From: Chitinophaga sp. H8
Lineage (GTDB): Bacteria; Bacteroidota; Bacteroidia; Chitinophagales; Chitinophagaceae
Direction: 5' to 3'
DNA length: 64,000 nucleotides
NCBI RefSeq assembly: GCF_040567655.1
Contig: NZ_JBEXAC010000001.1
Span: 1,240,001 to 1,304,000, forward strand
Position 1 is the stretch's first letter, and the number at the start of each line of letters is the position of its first letter. Position numbers and translations under genes: made by a program. The notes beneath the pieces are model-generated. The model searched no databases, had not been told where the DNA came from, and saw only the letters and a program-made list of their open reading frames with translations. Positions 24,689 through 32,944 of the stretch are shown piece by piece.

Positions 24689-27600
24689 TTATTTCTTGTT
24701 TGAATCCTTTGCCGCTTCGGCAGCCTGTTGGGAGTCCGGCAGCGTATTGATATGTGCCGGAGCGTCCTGGTTGATATGTGCCGAGTCGCCGTAGTCTGCT
24801 TTCATCCGTTGCAGGATAGCGATGAACTGTTCAGCAGCCTGGCCATCCCGTTGCAGATCGCTGCTCAGTTTAGAAGCAGGCAGACCATGATAGTACTGCA
24901 GTTGTTGCTGACAGTCTTTGATGATCTTTTGTGCAATCTCATCTGCTTTTTTGGAATCGCCTGCCAGGTAATAAGCATAGGCAGTTTGCAGAGAGCTTAA
25001 GTTGTGCATATTACCAGGAGAAGTCATGCCGTAGGGGAAGTTGCCTTCCAGCAGCATAGAGTCTGCACGGTTCAATACTTTCAATGCACCTTCCTTATTA
25101 TTATCCTGCGCCATCGCAGCACCCAGTTTGGTAAAGGCATTTCTGAGATAAGATAACAGTTTCCGGTTAGGCTCATCAAAGTAAGTACCTGGTGTTTCTG
25201 CACCACCAAAGGTGAACTTGGTCATCATATTATGATATGCTACCGGGATATTTACGTTATAGTCCATACCCAATGCATCATTATTAGGAGCTTTACGGAT
25301 AGGCACCAGGTGGTAGGCCAGACCGTCTGCCTGCAGGTAATCGTTCAGACCAAGATCTGTAGGGCTGGTAAAGTAGATGGGTCTTTTCCATTCGCTCGCA
25401 GTAATGATATCATATACTGCCAGGTCATTCTTCAACAGATATTTTTTAGAGATCTGGAAAGGAAGTTGTGGCAGAATTTTGGCACTGTCTTTAATATCTA
25501 CCACGCCATTTTTGATAGCCTCGGCAACATTTACCGGGATAAACAGTTTTTGTGTAGGCAGGTAGTTTTCCTGTGTGCCGTCGGTAGTGCTGAGCTGCGC
25601 ACGTGGATCATCAGATCCCATGAACGCCATTACTTCTTTCAGGTTATAGAACTTATCCTGTGGGAAGATACCAGCATCATAGAAGCGGATGTAATTATTC
25701 TTTTCACCACGGTATTTATCAGGTGTCCAGTTCATGGGAACACCAGGGCTTTTGTTCACCATCTGGCGTTGCTGATCGATATACCAGTCAACCCCCAGGA
25801 GGCTGAGGTTGATTACGCGGATATCCGGGCGTATACCTTCTACCTCCTGTGCATACCATAATGGATAAGTATCGTTATCACCAACGGTAAAGAGGATGGC
25901 ATTAGGTTGGCAGGACTCCAGGTAATCCCTGGCTACATCCCTGGCAATTGTTTTGGTAGAGCGGTCGTGGTCGTCCCATTCCTGGGCTGCCATCAGTACC
26001 GGTACTGCCAGCAGGCAAACAGCTGTAGCCAGCGGAGCCGACAATGACAGTTTTGTTTTTGCTTTAAAGAACTCGAAAACGGATAATACGCCGAGTCCAA
26101 TCCAGATGGCAAAAGCGTAGAAAGACCCTACATAAGCATAGTCACGCTCACGAGGCTGGTTACCCGCCTGGTTGAGGTATACCACGATCGCCAGCCCTGT
26201 AAAGAAGAATAACAGGCCAACGATGAGGCTATCTTTGCGATGATTTTTATAATGATAGAGGATACCGATGATGCCCAGGATCAGCGGTAACAGGAAGAGC
26301 CTGTTGTGTGCTTTATTATCTTTTAAGCTATCCGGCATTGCAGCCTGGTCGCCGTACAGGAGGTTATCGATCAGTGGGATACCGGAGATCCAGTTACCAT
26401 CGCGCACGTTGCCGTAGCCTTGGGTATCATTTTGTTTTCCGGCAAAGTTCCACATGAAGTACCTGAAGTACATAAAATTGAGCTGGTATCCGAAGAAGAA
26501 CTTGATATTATCTGCAAAAGTGGGTCTTTCATCAGGTTGTAAGCCCAAGAATCCACGGTAGTAGTCTGCGTGGCCCTGATCATTACTGGAATCCCATACA
26601 CGCGGGAACAGCATCATATCTTCCGACGCATAAACAGGTTCCATTTTTTTACCAGCCACCACATATTTATCCGCACCTCTCGCGTAGATGTTAGCCCCTT
26701 CTTTATATTCCCTTGGGCGGGCAGTGAAAACCTGACCATATACCAGCGGGAAATCGCCGTATTGTTCACGACCCAGGTAGCCTACCAGAGAGATGGGATT
26801 ATCAACGTTGTACATGTCTACAGCCGGGTTGGCGGTAGAGCGGATCATGGTAGTAACGTAGGTAGAGTAGCCCATCAGCATGAATAAGATAAACGCGATG
26901 GTGAGTTTGCTCATATGCTTTACACGTTCTGAAGCCAGCGATACGCCAAAGGTTTTCAGGAGGTAAGGTACCCCTACAAAAATGGCAGCCAGGATCAGTT
27001 TAAGGAAAGCACTACCTGATTTGAAGCCGTCGTTAAAGGCTGGGATCAGGATGATAGTAGCAATCACGACAAAAGGTGCATAGATACCAAACTTAGGATT
27101 TTTATATCCATAGAGCAGGATGGCAATGATCACTACAAAGTAGAAGATAAAGCCAGAGAAGAAAGGAAGGGACAGGGTATTCACAAAGAACACGTCCATC
27201 AAGCCGGAAGCCTTTACGGTATCCTGGATAAGGTATTTCTGTATCAGGCCGGTCAGCCCGCAACCTATGATAAATGCCCATACGGTGCCGGCGGTAGTGG
27301 GTTTGTATTTTTTAAAGTAGTACACCATTACCATAGCAGGGATGGTGAGGAGGTTCAGCAGGTGCACACCGATAGACAGGCCGAGGAGGTAGGCTATCAG
27401 CACAATCCAGCGGTCTGCATAGGGTTGGTCTGCATCATGTTCCCATTTCAGGATGGCCCAGAAAACGATGGCGGTAAAGAAGGAAGACATGGCATATACT
27501 TCCCCTTCCACAGCAGAGAACCAGAAGGAATCAGAAAAGGTATAGGCCAAAGCGCCTACTGCACCAGCTCCCATGATCGCGATCATTTTTTCGCGGGAGA

Positions 27601-27928
27601 TCACTTCACCGGCTTTCACCATCAGGCGACGGGCAAAGTGGGTGATGGTCCAGAACAGGAACAGGATAGTAAAGCCGCTGGCCAGGGCCGACATCAGATT
27701 TACGCCAAGCGCAGCCTCAGAAGGCTTCAGGAACATGGTGAATAGTCTTCCCAGCAATACAAACAGGGGAGCTCCGGGGGGGTGGGGCACCTGTACTTTG
27801 TATGCACTGGAAATAAATTCGCCGCAGTCCCACAAGCTGCCGGTTGCCTCCATGGTCATAATGTAAACAGTGCAGGCAATGATACAAATGATCCAGCCCG
27901 CAATGTTGTTGGTCCTCTTAAAATTCAT
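24689..27928 (-). CDS. DUF2723 membrane protein (PMT-like GT-C glycosyltransferase)
   Basis: 1079 residues from the ATG at 27928. The opening has YIMTMEATGSLWDCGEFISS and KVQVPHPPGAPLFVLLGRLF; acidic residues in the first periplasmic loop followed by HPPGxP are the DUF2723 signature. About 12 or more membrane helices follow. The soluble C-terminal part starts near residue 620 with GNQPRERDYAYVGSFYAFA and FTVGDNDTYPLWYAQEV. Long lysine- and alanine-rich tail. DUF2723 is related to protein O-mannosyltransferases and is likely to use a lipid-linked sugar. Single gene between a terminator and a -7 element. Confidence 0.82.
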   Translation of the reverse strand: MNFKRTNNIAGWIICIIACTVYIMTMEATGSLWDCGEFISSAYKVQVPHPPGAPLFVLLGRLFTMFLKPSEAALGVNLMSALASGFTILFLFWTITHFARRLMVKAGEVISREKMIAIMGAGAVGALAYTFSDSFWFSAVEGEVYAMSSFFTAIVFWAILKWEHDADQPYADRWIVLIAYLLGLSIGVHLLNLLTIPAMVMVYYFKKYKPTTAGTVWAFIIGCGLTGLIQKYLIQDTVKASGLMDVFFVNTLSLPFFSGFIFYFVVIIAILLYGYKNPKFGIYAPFVVIATIILIPAFNDGFKSGSAFLKLILAAIFVGVPYLLKTFGVSLASERVKHMSKLTIAFILFMLMGYSTYVTTMIRSTANPAVDMYNVDNPISLVGYLGREQYGDFPLVYGQVFTARPREYKEGANIYARGADKYVVAGKKMEPVYASEDMMLFPRVWDSSNDQGHADYYRGFLGLQPDERPTFADNIKFFFGYQLNFMYFRYFMWNFAGKQNDTQGYGNVRDGNWISGIPLIDNLLYGDQAAMPDSLKDNKAHNRLFLLPLILGIIGILYHYKNHRKDSLIVGLLFFFTGLAIVVYLNQAGNQPRERDYAYVGSFYAFAIWIGLGVLSVFEFFKAKTKLSLSAPLATAVCLLAVPVLMAAQEWDDHDRSTKTIARDVARDYLESCQPNAILFTVGDNDTYPLWYAQEVEGIRPDIRVINLSLLGVDWYIDQQRQMVNKSPGVPMNWTPDKYRGEKNNYIRFYDAGIFPQDKFYNLKEVMAFMGSDDPRAQLSTTDGTQENYLPTQKLFIPVNVAEAIKNGVVDIKDSAKILPQLPFQISKKYLLKNDLAVYDIITASEWKRPIYFTSPTDLGLNDYLQADGLAYHLVPIRKAPNNDALGMDYNVNIPVAYHNMMTKFTFGGAETPGTYFDEPNRKLLSYLRNAFTKLGAAMAQDNNKEGALKVLNRADSMLLEGNFPYGMTSPGNMHNLSSLQTAYAYYLAGDSKKADEIAQKIIKDCQQQLQYYHGLPASKLSSDLQRDGQAAEQFIAILQRMKADYGDSAHINQDAPAHINTLPDSQQAAEAAKDSNKK

Positions 27929-27949
27929 ACGGTTGTTGTTATGGTCCGA

Positions 27950-27957
27950 CAAAAATA
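27950..27957 (-). promoter_or_regulatory. Bacteroidota -7 element (TATTTTTG) for the DUF2723 gene
   Basis: The minus strand reads TATTTTTG 21 bases before the ATG at 27928; the -33 position reads TTAG rather than TTTG. It supports the chosen start, because the longer in-frame reading (27970) would start upstream of it. Confidence 0.5.
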
Positions 27958-28120
27958 GAAAAAGTAGCAAATTATGCTAATCTGCTGAACAGTTTTAACT
28001 TTTCGTAAATATATTTTTAGTTATCTGTGAGCAAAGAATACCTGCTTCGCGTCAAACTGCTGCGAATATAGGGTGGTTTGCCAATATAACGGTTTTTTCA
28101 GGGGGTATGGTGGGGGCGCT

Positions 28121-28167
28121 GTTAACTTTTAGCTCTTAGCTTTTAGCTGATAGGAGCGGAGAGGGTG
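28121..28167 (+). repeat. Heptad-repeat element D: short array overlapping a gene end
   Basis: TTAACTTTTAGCTCTTAGC and AGCTTTT units are followed by GGAGCGGAGAGGGTGT, close to the GCAGCGAAGAGGGTGT seen in element C. The array supplies the stop codon and last codons of the ABM-domain gene on the minus strand. Confidence 0.7.
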
Positions 28168-28525
28168 TAGTATCCTGGAGTTGGAACGCTTTATCCCGGG
28201 AGTTGCTGACAGGTACTTCCAATGTTTCGGGAGCAGGAAGGACCTGGTTTTGAACCGTCCAGGCTTCCGGTTTGGTGTTGAACATCACTTTAATAGTGGC
28301 CCATATTTCACGGAATACGGTAGAGGAGCGGTAATTTTCCAGCGCTTCGGGGGATTCCCAGTGGCTGTAAGTGAAAAAGACGTTCCCTTTTTCGGGTTCC
28401 TGCCAGAGTTCGAGGTGCAGGCATCCTGGAAAATGACGGATCAGGGACCATTTTTGATCAAAAAGTTCCCGGAAGGTGTCTACTTTTTCTGGGTCGAAGC
28501 CCAATTTTACAATTCTAATCATCAT
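28136..28525 (-). CDS. Antibiotic biosynthesis monooxygenase (ABM) domain protein
   Basis: 129 residues. MIRIVKLGFDPEKVDTFREL and HFPGCLHLELWQEP, then FFTYSHWESPEALENYRSS, fit the ferredoxin-like ABM fold of small dimeric oxygenases and heme-binding proteins. The fold spans about residues 1-90; the remaining 35 residues are low-complexity. The last five residues (LSAKS) are encoded by heptad-repeat element D, so the natural C-terminus may have been changed. It overlaps the upstream gene as ATGA. Function unknown. Confidence 0.75.
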   Translation of the reverse strand: MMIRIVKLGFDPEKVDTFRELFDQKWSLIRHFPGCLHLELWQEPEKGNVFFTYSHWESPEALENYRSSTVFREIWATIKVMFNTKPEAWTVQNQVLPAPETLEVPVSNSRDKAFQLQDTTPSPLLSAKS

Positions 28526-29349
28526 TCAAAGATTATACGGACAGTTTGATAATAAGACAGTTGCTGGAAGCCGGTGTGTTGGAGTAATTGATCACGGTGG
28601 AAGCTTCTGAGGCCAAACAATCCGGCAGCATTTCCTTTGTTGATGGCAATTTCCAGGTATCCGGCAGCATTAAAAAGTGCGAGTTTCTGGCCTTCCGCCA
28701 CATCGGCATAGGTTTCACTAATCTGGTGGATAACTTCATCCCGCCGGAAAAAGATACGAAATTTTCTGTGTTTTCGTTGCGCTTCGAATTGCTGGCGGGT
28801 AATATTGACTACCACATTCTCGAAGCTATCGATATGAATGATCTGGCCTTCGATGTAATCCTGTCCGGTAAGGGGCTGCAGGTTGTTTTTAACATGGAAG
28901 TCCTGCGTAAGAGCTCCCAGGTCGGTAAGGGATTTGCCGCTGGCCAATGCTTTAGCGGCGTCGGCAAAGCGTTTTAAGATAGTAAAAGTATTTTTTGGAG
29001 CTGCTTTGTCGAGGTATAGTTTTACCACTGCGGTGGGCATCCCACCAGCAATCATGGTGAGTAGGCCGTTATCTGCGCAGGCGATGTATTGTCCGTTATG
29101 ATGTGCCAGCAGTACAAAATCTGATTTGCGGTCAAACAGGTTGATGAGCACGCAATGAAAAGTACCCGGCGGATAATACGTAAAGGCACTCTTGCAGATA
29201 TAAGTAGCCTGCGGGAGATTAAAGGGGCTGATATGATGAGAAATATCCATTACAGTACATTCCGGACAGTATTGCCAGAGCTGCCCTTTGATGGCACCTA
29301 CCAGGTAATCCTGTAAACCAATGTCTGATGTGAGCGTTATAATGGACAT
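28522..29349 (-). CDS. SAM hydroxide adenosyltransferase (DUF62 family)
   Basis: 275 residues. IITLTSDIGLQDYLVGAIKG at the N-terminus, VMDISHHISPFNLPQA and CADNGLLTMIAG carry the conserved Asp and His residues of the SAM_adeno_trans family. The C-terminal beta-barrel domain has GQIIHIDSFENVVVNI and SETYADVAEGQKLALFNAAGYLEIAINKGNA. The enzyme splits S-adenosylmethionine to adenosine and methionine using water. It is translationally coupled to the ABM gene (4-base overlap). The related chlorinases and fluorinases have an extra loop; I cannot exclude that from sequence alone, but the plain hydrolase is more likely. Confidence 0.88.
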   Translation of the reverse strand: MSIITLTSDIGLQDYLVGAIKGQLWQYCPECTVMDISHHISPFNLPQATYICKSAFTYYPPGTFHCVLINLFDRKSDFVLLAHHNGQYIACADNGLLTMIAGGMPTAVVKLYLDKAAPKNTFTILKRFADAAKALASGKSLTDLGALTQDFHVKNNLQPLTGQDYIEGQIIHIDSFENVVVNITRQQFEAQRKHRKFRIFFRRDEVIHQISETYADVAEGQKLALFNAAGYLEIAINKGNAAGLFGLRSFHRDQLLQHTGFQQLSYYQTVRIIFE

Positions 29350-29646
29350 GCTGTAATTCCAAGTTCCTGTTTCCTGATCCTATCCCGGTATTGCCGGAAT
29401 CCTAAATTCCCGTTTGACCGTGCTTCAAACCGGGTTACCTCTTACCAAAAAGGATGCCATTGGGGCTACCTGCTTAAACTTACTGCAAAGAAAGCTAAAA
29501 ATCCCATTGTGAAAATGATTTAGCACCGGAATTTTTTTATCCGGGCAACCTTGTCAGTCGTATGATTACAGCTATTGGCACCTGCCGGCAGGAGGATGCT
29601 ATCTGTACAGCACGCTCAGTGCACGGTGTTTCCGCGCTACTATGGC

Positions 29647-30456
29647 TTATTGCAACGGAGAGCCAGGCTCTTTTTTAAAGTGGTTAAATACCAAACCATC
29701 CAGTACGCCGGGTAACAGGCGGCTTAGCCATACGGTCAGTTTGCCCTGGGAAGTCAGCACCAATGTCCGCTTTCTTTTAGCGATGGCCCTGGCTACTTCC
29801 GCAGCCACCTGCTCTGCCGACATCAGCTTGTTCTCTTCCAGCGGTGTATCCCCCTGAGCCTGTCCTTGTGGGTTAAGTGCTGTATTACGTATATTGGACG
29901 CGGTGAATCCGGGGCATACCCACATTACGTTGACGCCTGTATGCAGGTTTTCGGTGCGCAAGGCTTCCAGAAAGCCCTGCATCGCGAACTTGGATGCTGA
30001 ATAACCCGTACGGCCAGGTAAGCCACGATAGCCGGCAATAGAAGATACGCCTACAATAGTGCCCTTATTAGCCAATATGGAAGGAAGTGCAAATTTGGTG
30101 CAATATACAGTGCCCCAGAAGTTAATATCCATCAGTGTTTTTAATACACTCACCTCTGCGTCCTTAAACAAGGCCCGCATGGATATGCCCGCATTATTAA
30201 TGAGGATGTCAATCTTACCGAAATGTTCCAGCGTTGCCGCGATGAACGTTTTACAATCACTTTCCACACTCACATCTGCTACATATGTAAAGAGGGCACC
30301 GCCCATTTCCTGCTTCAATACTTCCAATGCTTCTTTTTTCCTACCACACACGGCCACACTGGCACCATTGTGCAGCATCTCTGCTACCAACGCTTTACCA
30401 ATACCGGAAGAACCACCGGTGATCACCACTACTTTGTTTTTAAAACCAGTTTGCAT
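29647..30456 (-). CDS. Short-chain dehydrogenase/reductase
   Basis: 269 residues from the ATG at 30456; the longer reading to 30549 is ruled out by a -7 element at 30476. Cofactor motif VITGGSSGIGKAL, then NNAGISMRALF, and YSASKFAMQGF with the catalytic Tyr and Lys. VMWVCPGFTASNIR follows as in classical SDRs with lipid or steroid-like substrates. Substrate unknown. Stands alone; upstream lies tRNA-Lys on the other strand. Confidence 0.9.
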   Translation of the reverse strand: MQTGFKNKVVVITGGSSGIGKALVAEMLHNGASVAVCGRKKEALEVLKQEMGGALFTYVADVSVESDCKTFIAATLEHFGKIDILINNAGISMRALFKDAEVSVLKTLMDINFWGTVYCTKFALPSILANKGTIVGVSSIAGYRGLPGRTGYSASKFAMQGFLEALRTENLHTGVNVMWVCPGFTASNIRNTALNPQGQAQGDTPLEENKLMSAEQVAAEVARAIAKRKRTLVLTSQGKLTVWLSRLLPGVLDGLVFNHFKKEPGSPLQ

Positions 30457-30475
30457 GGATGTTCGTTTGTGGGCA

Positions 30476-30483
30476 CAAAAATA
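30476..30483 (-). promoter_or_regulatory. Bacteroidota -7 element (TATTTTTG) for the SDR gene
   Basis: The minus strand reads TATTTTTG 19 bases before the ATG at 30456, which fits that start codon. Confidence 0.5.
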
Positions 30484-30621
30484 GGAGAGAACTGCATAGT
30501 ATGCAGGATTTTCTTTTGTAATGTTAGTAAAAACATGCACTTTCTGCAATATGTGGATAAGTCATGCAAGCTTTGCCAGTCAGGGCTTTTAGCGGGATAG
30601 CGGAAAATAATTTCAAAAAAA

Positions 30622-30652
30622 GTTGGCAGGAATAAAATAATTCCTATTTTTG
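30622..30652 (+). promoter_or_regulatory. Bacteroidota promoter of tRNA-Lys
   Basis: GTTG (30622-30625), 19 bases, then TATTTTTG (30645-30652): same geometry as the tRNA-Cys promoter, with one change in the -33 box. Leader about 15 nt. Confidence 0.82.
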
Positions 30653-30671
30653 CAGCCGCTTAACAGCAAAG

Positions 30672-30744
30672 GATTCCGTAGCTCAGTTGGTAGAGCAATA
30701 CACTTTTAATGTATGGGTCTTGGGTTCGAGTCCCAACGGGATCA
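30672..30744 (+). tRNA. tRNA-Lys (anticodon TTT)
   Basis: Acceptor GATTCCG pairs with CGGGATC (one G-U), D-arm GCTCAGTTGGTAGAGC, anticodon stem ATACA/TGTAT with loop CTTTTAA, T-arm TTGGGTTCGAGTCCCAA and discriminator A. CCA is not encoded. It is followed 23 bases later by a terminator. Confidence 0.96.
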
Positions 30745-30767
30745 CAACAAGATTATCAAAGAAAATT

Positions 30768-30802
30768 AAAGCCGCTTGAATCGTAGGATTTAAGCGGCTT
30801 TT
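30768..30802 (+). terminator. Rho-independent terminator after tRNA-Lys
   Basis: AAAGCCGCTT and AAGCGGCTTTT form a 10-bp stem with a 14-nt loop, followed by T-rich sequence. Confidence 0.85.
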
Positions 30803-31123
30803 CTGTTTTTGCTATGGGATCAAAAAACAGAGAATATCCATTCGGAAATTCATCCCAACCTACCTCTTACTTTCTCATCAATAACGCCGCAATCTTTTGA
30901 ACGGCTGTGTGTGATCCCAACGTTGTTTTACAAGATTCTCTTTTCGATCAGAAGAATCATTTAGCGTGCGTAAAAACCTTCGAGAAGCTCCATAAACGGC
31001 CCGTCTATCTTGCTTTTGAACGATTTGTTTCATTTTTTGAAACGATTTTTACAGCCTTTCCAGGAACCGGAGGAGATATTTACAGTGATAATTATTAAAC
31101 GATTCTTAACGTACATTCTGAAC
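30803..31123 (+). promoter_or_regulatory. PUL 1 upstream region with AACGATTT repeats
   Basis: This 321-base stretch holds no convincing gene. AACGATTT occurs at 31019-31026 and 31041-31048 (22 bp apart), and AACGATT again at 31098-31104. Between the first two lies the dyad GTTTCA-N5-TGAAAC (31027-31043). Direct repeats at two-turn spacing suit an AraC-type regulator, and the locus encodes one at 41548-45501. A clear TAnnTTTG was not found. The link is an inference. Confidence 0.4.
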
Positions 31124-32944
31124 ATGAAGCATCTATTGTGTGTGTTTTTTTTACTGACGGCGATTGGAGTATTTGGACAAAGCTGGGAACCAGCTGGCAA
31201 CAAAATTAAAACAATTTGGGGAGAGCAACTGAATCCTGAAAACGTATTACCGGAATACCCGCGTCCTATTATGGAGCGGGAAAAATGGCTCAATTTAAAT
31301 GGATTGTGGAAGTTTGCCATCCGGCCAAAAAATGAGCCACAACCGGCATCTTTCGATAAAAAAATACTGGTCCCCTTCGCAGTAGAGTCCTCTCTGTCTG
31401 GTTTAGGTTTACGCGTTACTGAAAATGATGCGCTTTGGTATCAACGTACTTTTAATCTACCGAGGGATTGGAACGGTTCCAATATTCTGCTCCATTTTGG
31501 CGGATCGGACTGGCAAACAAGTGTTTGGGTAAATAATATCAAGGTGGGGGAGCATCAGGGAGCCTATACCCCCTTTTATTTCGATATTACCCCCGCGCTG
31601 AAGAAAAATGAACCCAATGAAATTACAGTACGGGTCTGGGATCCGACAGATAAAGGCCCTCAGCCACGTGGTAAACAGGTAAGTAATCCGGAAGGCGTCT
31701 GGTATACGCCGGTTTCGGGAATCTGGCAAACAGTGTGGGTAGAACCGGTAAATGCCAATTATATCTGCGCGCTGAAAACGACACCCGATATTGATAAGAA
31801 CCAGGTCATTATAACCACTGAAACACCCGGTAGTTTAACAGACGCGCTGATTGAAGTGCAGGTAAAGGAGGGCGGCAAAACCATTGCCCGTGCCGCAGCT
31901 GTGAATGGCCAGCAGATAATTGTTCCCATGCCTGCCAATGTAAAGTTATGGTCACCGGAAACGCCTCAGCTTTATCAATTGGAGGTAACATTAACGCAAC
32001 AGCATAAGGTACTGGATAAGATCAGCAGTTATGTAGCCATGCGGAAATACTCCTATAAACGGGATGCCAGGGGGATTTTACGATTTCAGCTAAACAACAA
32101 AGACCAGTTTCAACTGGGGCCGCTGGACCAGGGCTGGTGGCCTGACGGACTTTATACCGCCCCTTCGGATGAAGCGTTGCGCTACGACATTCAAAAAACA
32201 AAGGATCTGGGTTTTAATATGATCAGGAAACACATTAAGGTGGAGCCTGCCCGCTGGTATACACATTGTGATCAGCTGGGGATCATTGTATGGCAGGATA
32301 TGCCCAGCGGTGACAAAAACTTTGAATGGCAGAACCGGAATTATTTTAATGGTGCTGACCCTGTACGTACACCTGAATCTGCTGCTATTTTCAAAAAAGA
32401 ATGGAAAGAGGTCATTGATTTTCTTTATTCATATCCCTGCATCGGGGTTTGGGTACCCTTTAATGAGGCCTGGGGACAGTTTAATACCTGCGAAATTGCG
32501 TCCTGGACCAAGCAATACGACCCCACCAGGCCGGTTAATCCCGCCAGCGGAGGAAATTTCTATACCTGTGGTGATATCCTGGATCTGCATAATTACCCCC
32601 ATCCCGAAATGTATTTATTTGACGCCCAGCGGGTGAATGTATTGGGAGAATTTGGAGGAATAGGCCAAAAAATGGACAAACACCTGTGGGAACCGGAAAA
32701 GAACTGGGGATATATCGATTTTAAAAATTCAGATGAGTCAACCACCCAGTATGAAAAATATGCACAACAACTACTCGGTTTGATCGGTACCGGCTTTTCT
32801 GCCGCAGTTTATACCCAAACCACGGATGTGGAAATTGAGGTAAACGGTCTAATGACATATGACCGGAAAGTAGTCAAGTTTGATGAAAAACGTTTGTATA
32901 AAATCAACCAACAACTCGTTCATTCTTTAAATCAATCAAAATGA
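31124..32944 (+). CDS. Glycoside hydrolase family 2 protein, secreted
   Basis: 606 residues from the ATG at 31124, starting MKHLLCVFFLLTAIGVFGQ, a signal peptide. Order of domains: jelly-roll sugar-binding domain (about 40-210; LHFGGSDWQTSVWVN), Ig-like domain (about 210-310) and TIM barrel. VPFNEAWGQF holds the probable acid/base Glu448 and VLGEFGGIG the nucleophile Glu509. GH2 covers beta-galactosidases, glucuronidases and mannosidases; the exact activity is open. First gene of PUL 1; its stop overlaps the susC start as ATGA. Confidence 0.9.
   Translation: MKHLLCVFFLLTAIGVFGQSWEPAGNKIKTIWGEQLNPENVLPEYPRPIMEREKWLNLNGLWKFAIRPKNEPQPASFDKKILVPFAVESSLSGLGLRVTENDALWYQRTFNLPRDWNGSNILLHFGGSDWQTSVWVNNIKVGEHQGAYTPFYFDITPALKKNEPNEITVRVWDPTDKGPQPRGKQVSNPEGVWYTPVSGIWQTVWVEPVNANYICALKTTPDIDKNQVIITTETPGSLTDALIEVQVKEGGKTIARAAAVNGQQIIVPMPANVKLWSPETPQLYQLEVTLTQQHKVLDKISSYVAMRKYSYKRDARGILRFQLNNKDQFQLGPLDQGWWPDGLYTAPSDEALRYDIQKTKDLGFNMIRKHIKVEPARWYTHCDQLGIIVWQDMPSGDKNFEWQNRNYFNGADPVRTPESAAIFKKEWKEVIDFLYSYPCIGVWVPFNEAWGQFNTCEIASWTKQYDPTRPVNPASGGNFYTCGDILDLHNYPHPEMYLFDAQRVNVLGEFGGIGQKMDKHLWEPEKNWGYIDFKNSDESTTQYEKYAQQLLGLIGTGFSAAVYTQTTDVEIEVNGLMTYDRKVVKFDEKRLYKINQQLVHSLNQSK

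Noticed and set aside
29581..29592. Palindrome CCTGCCGGCAGG upstream of nothing obvious
   Set aside because: It lies between two minus-strand genes far from either start (239 bases from the nearer coding start it could control), and no further structure supports a role.
30907..31098. 63-codon plus-strand reading frame upstream of the GH2 gene
   Set aside because: No family likeness and it covers the putative regulatory repeats; more likely non-coding.
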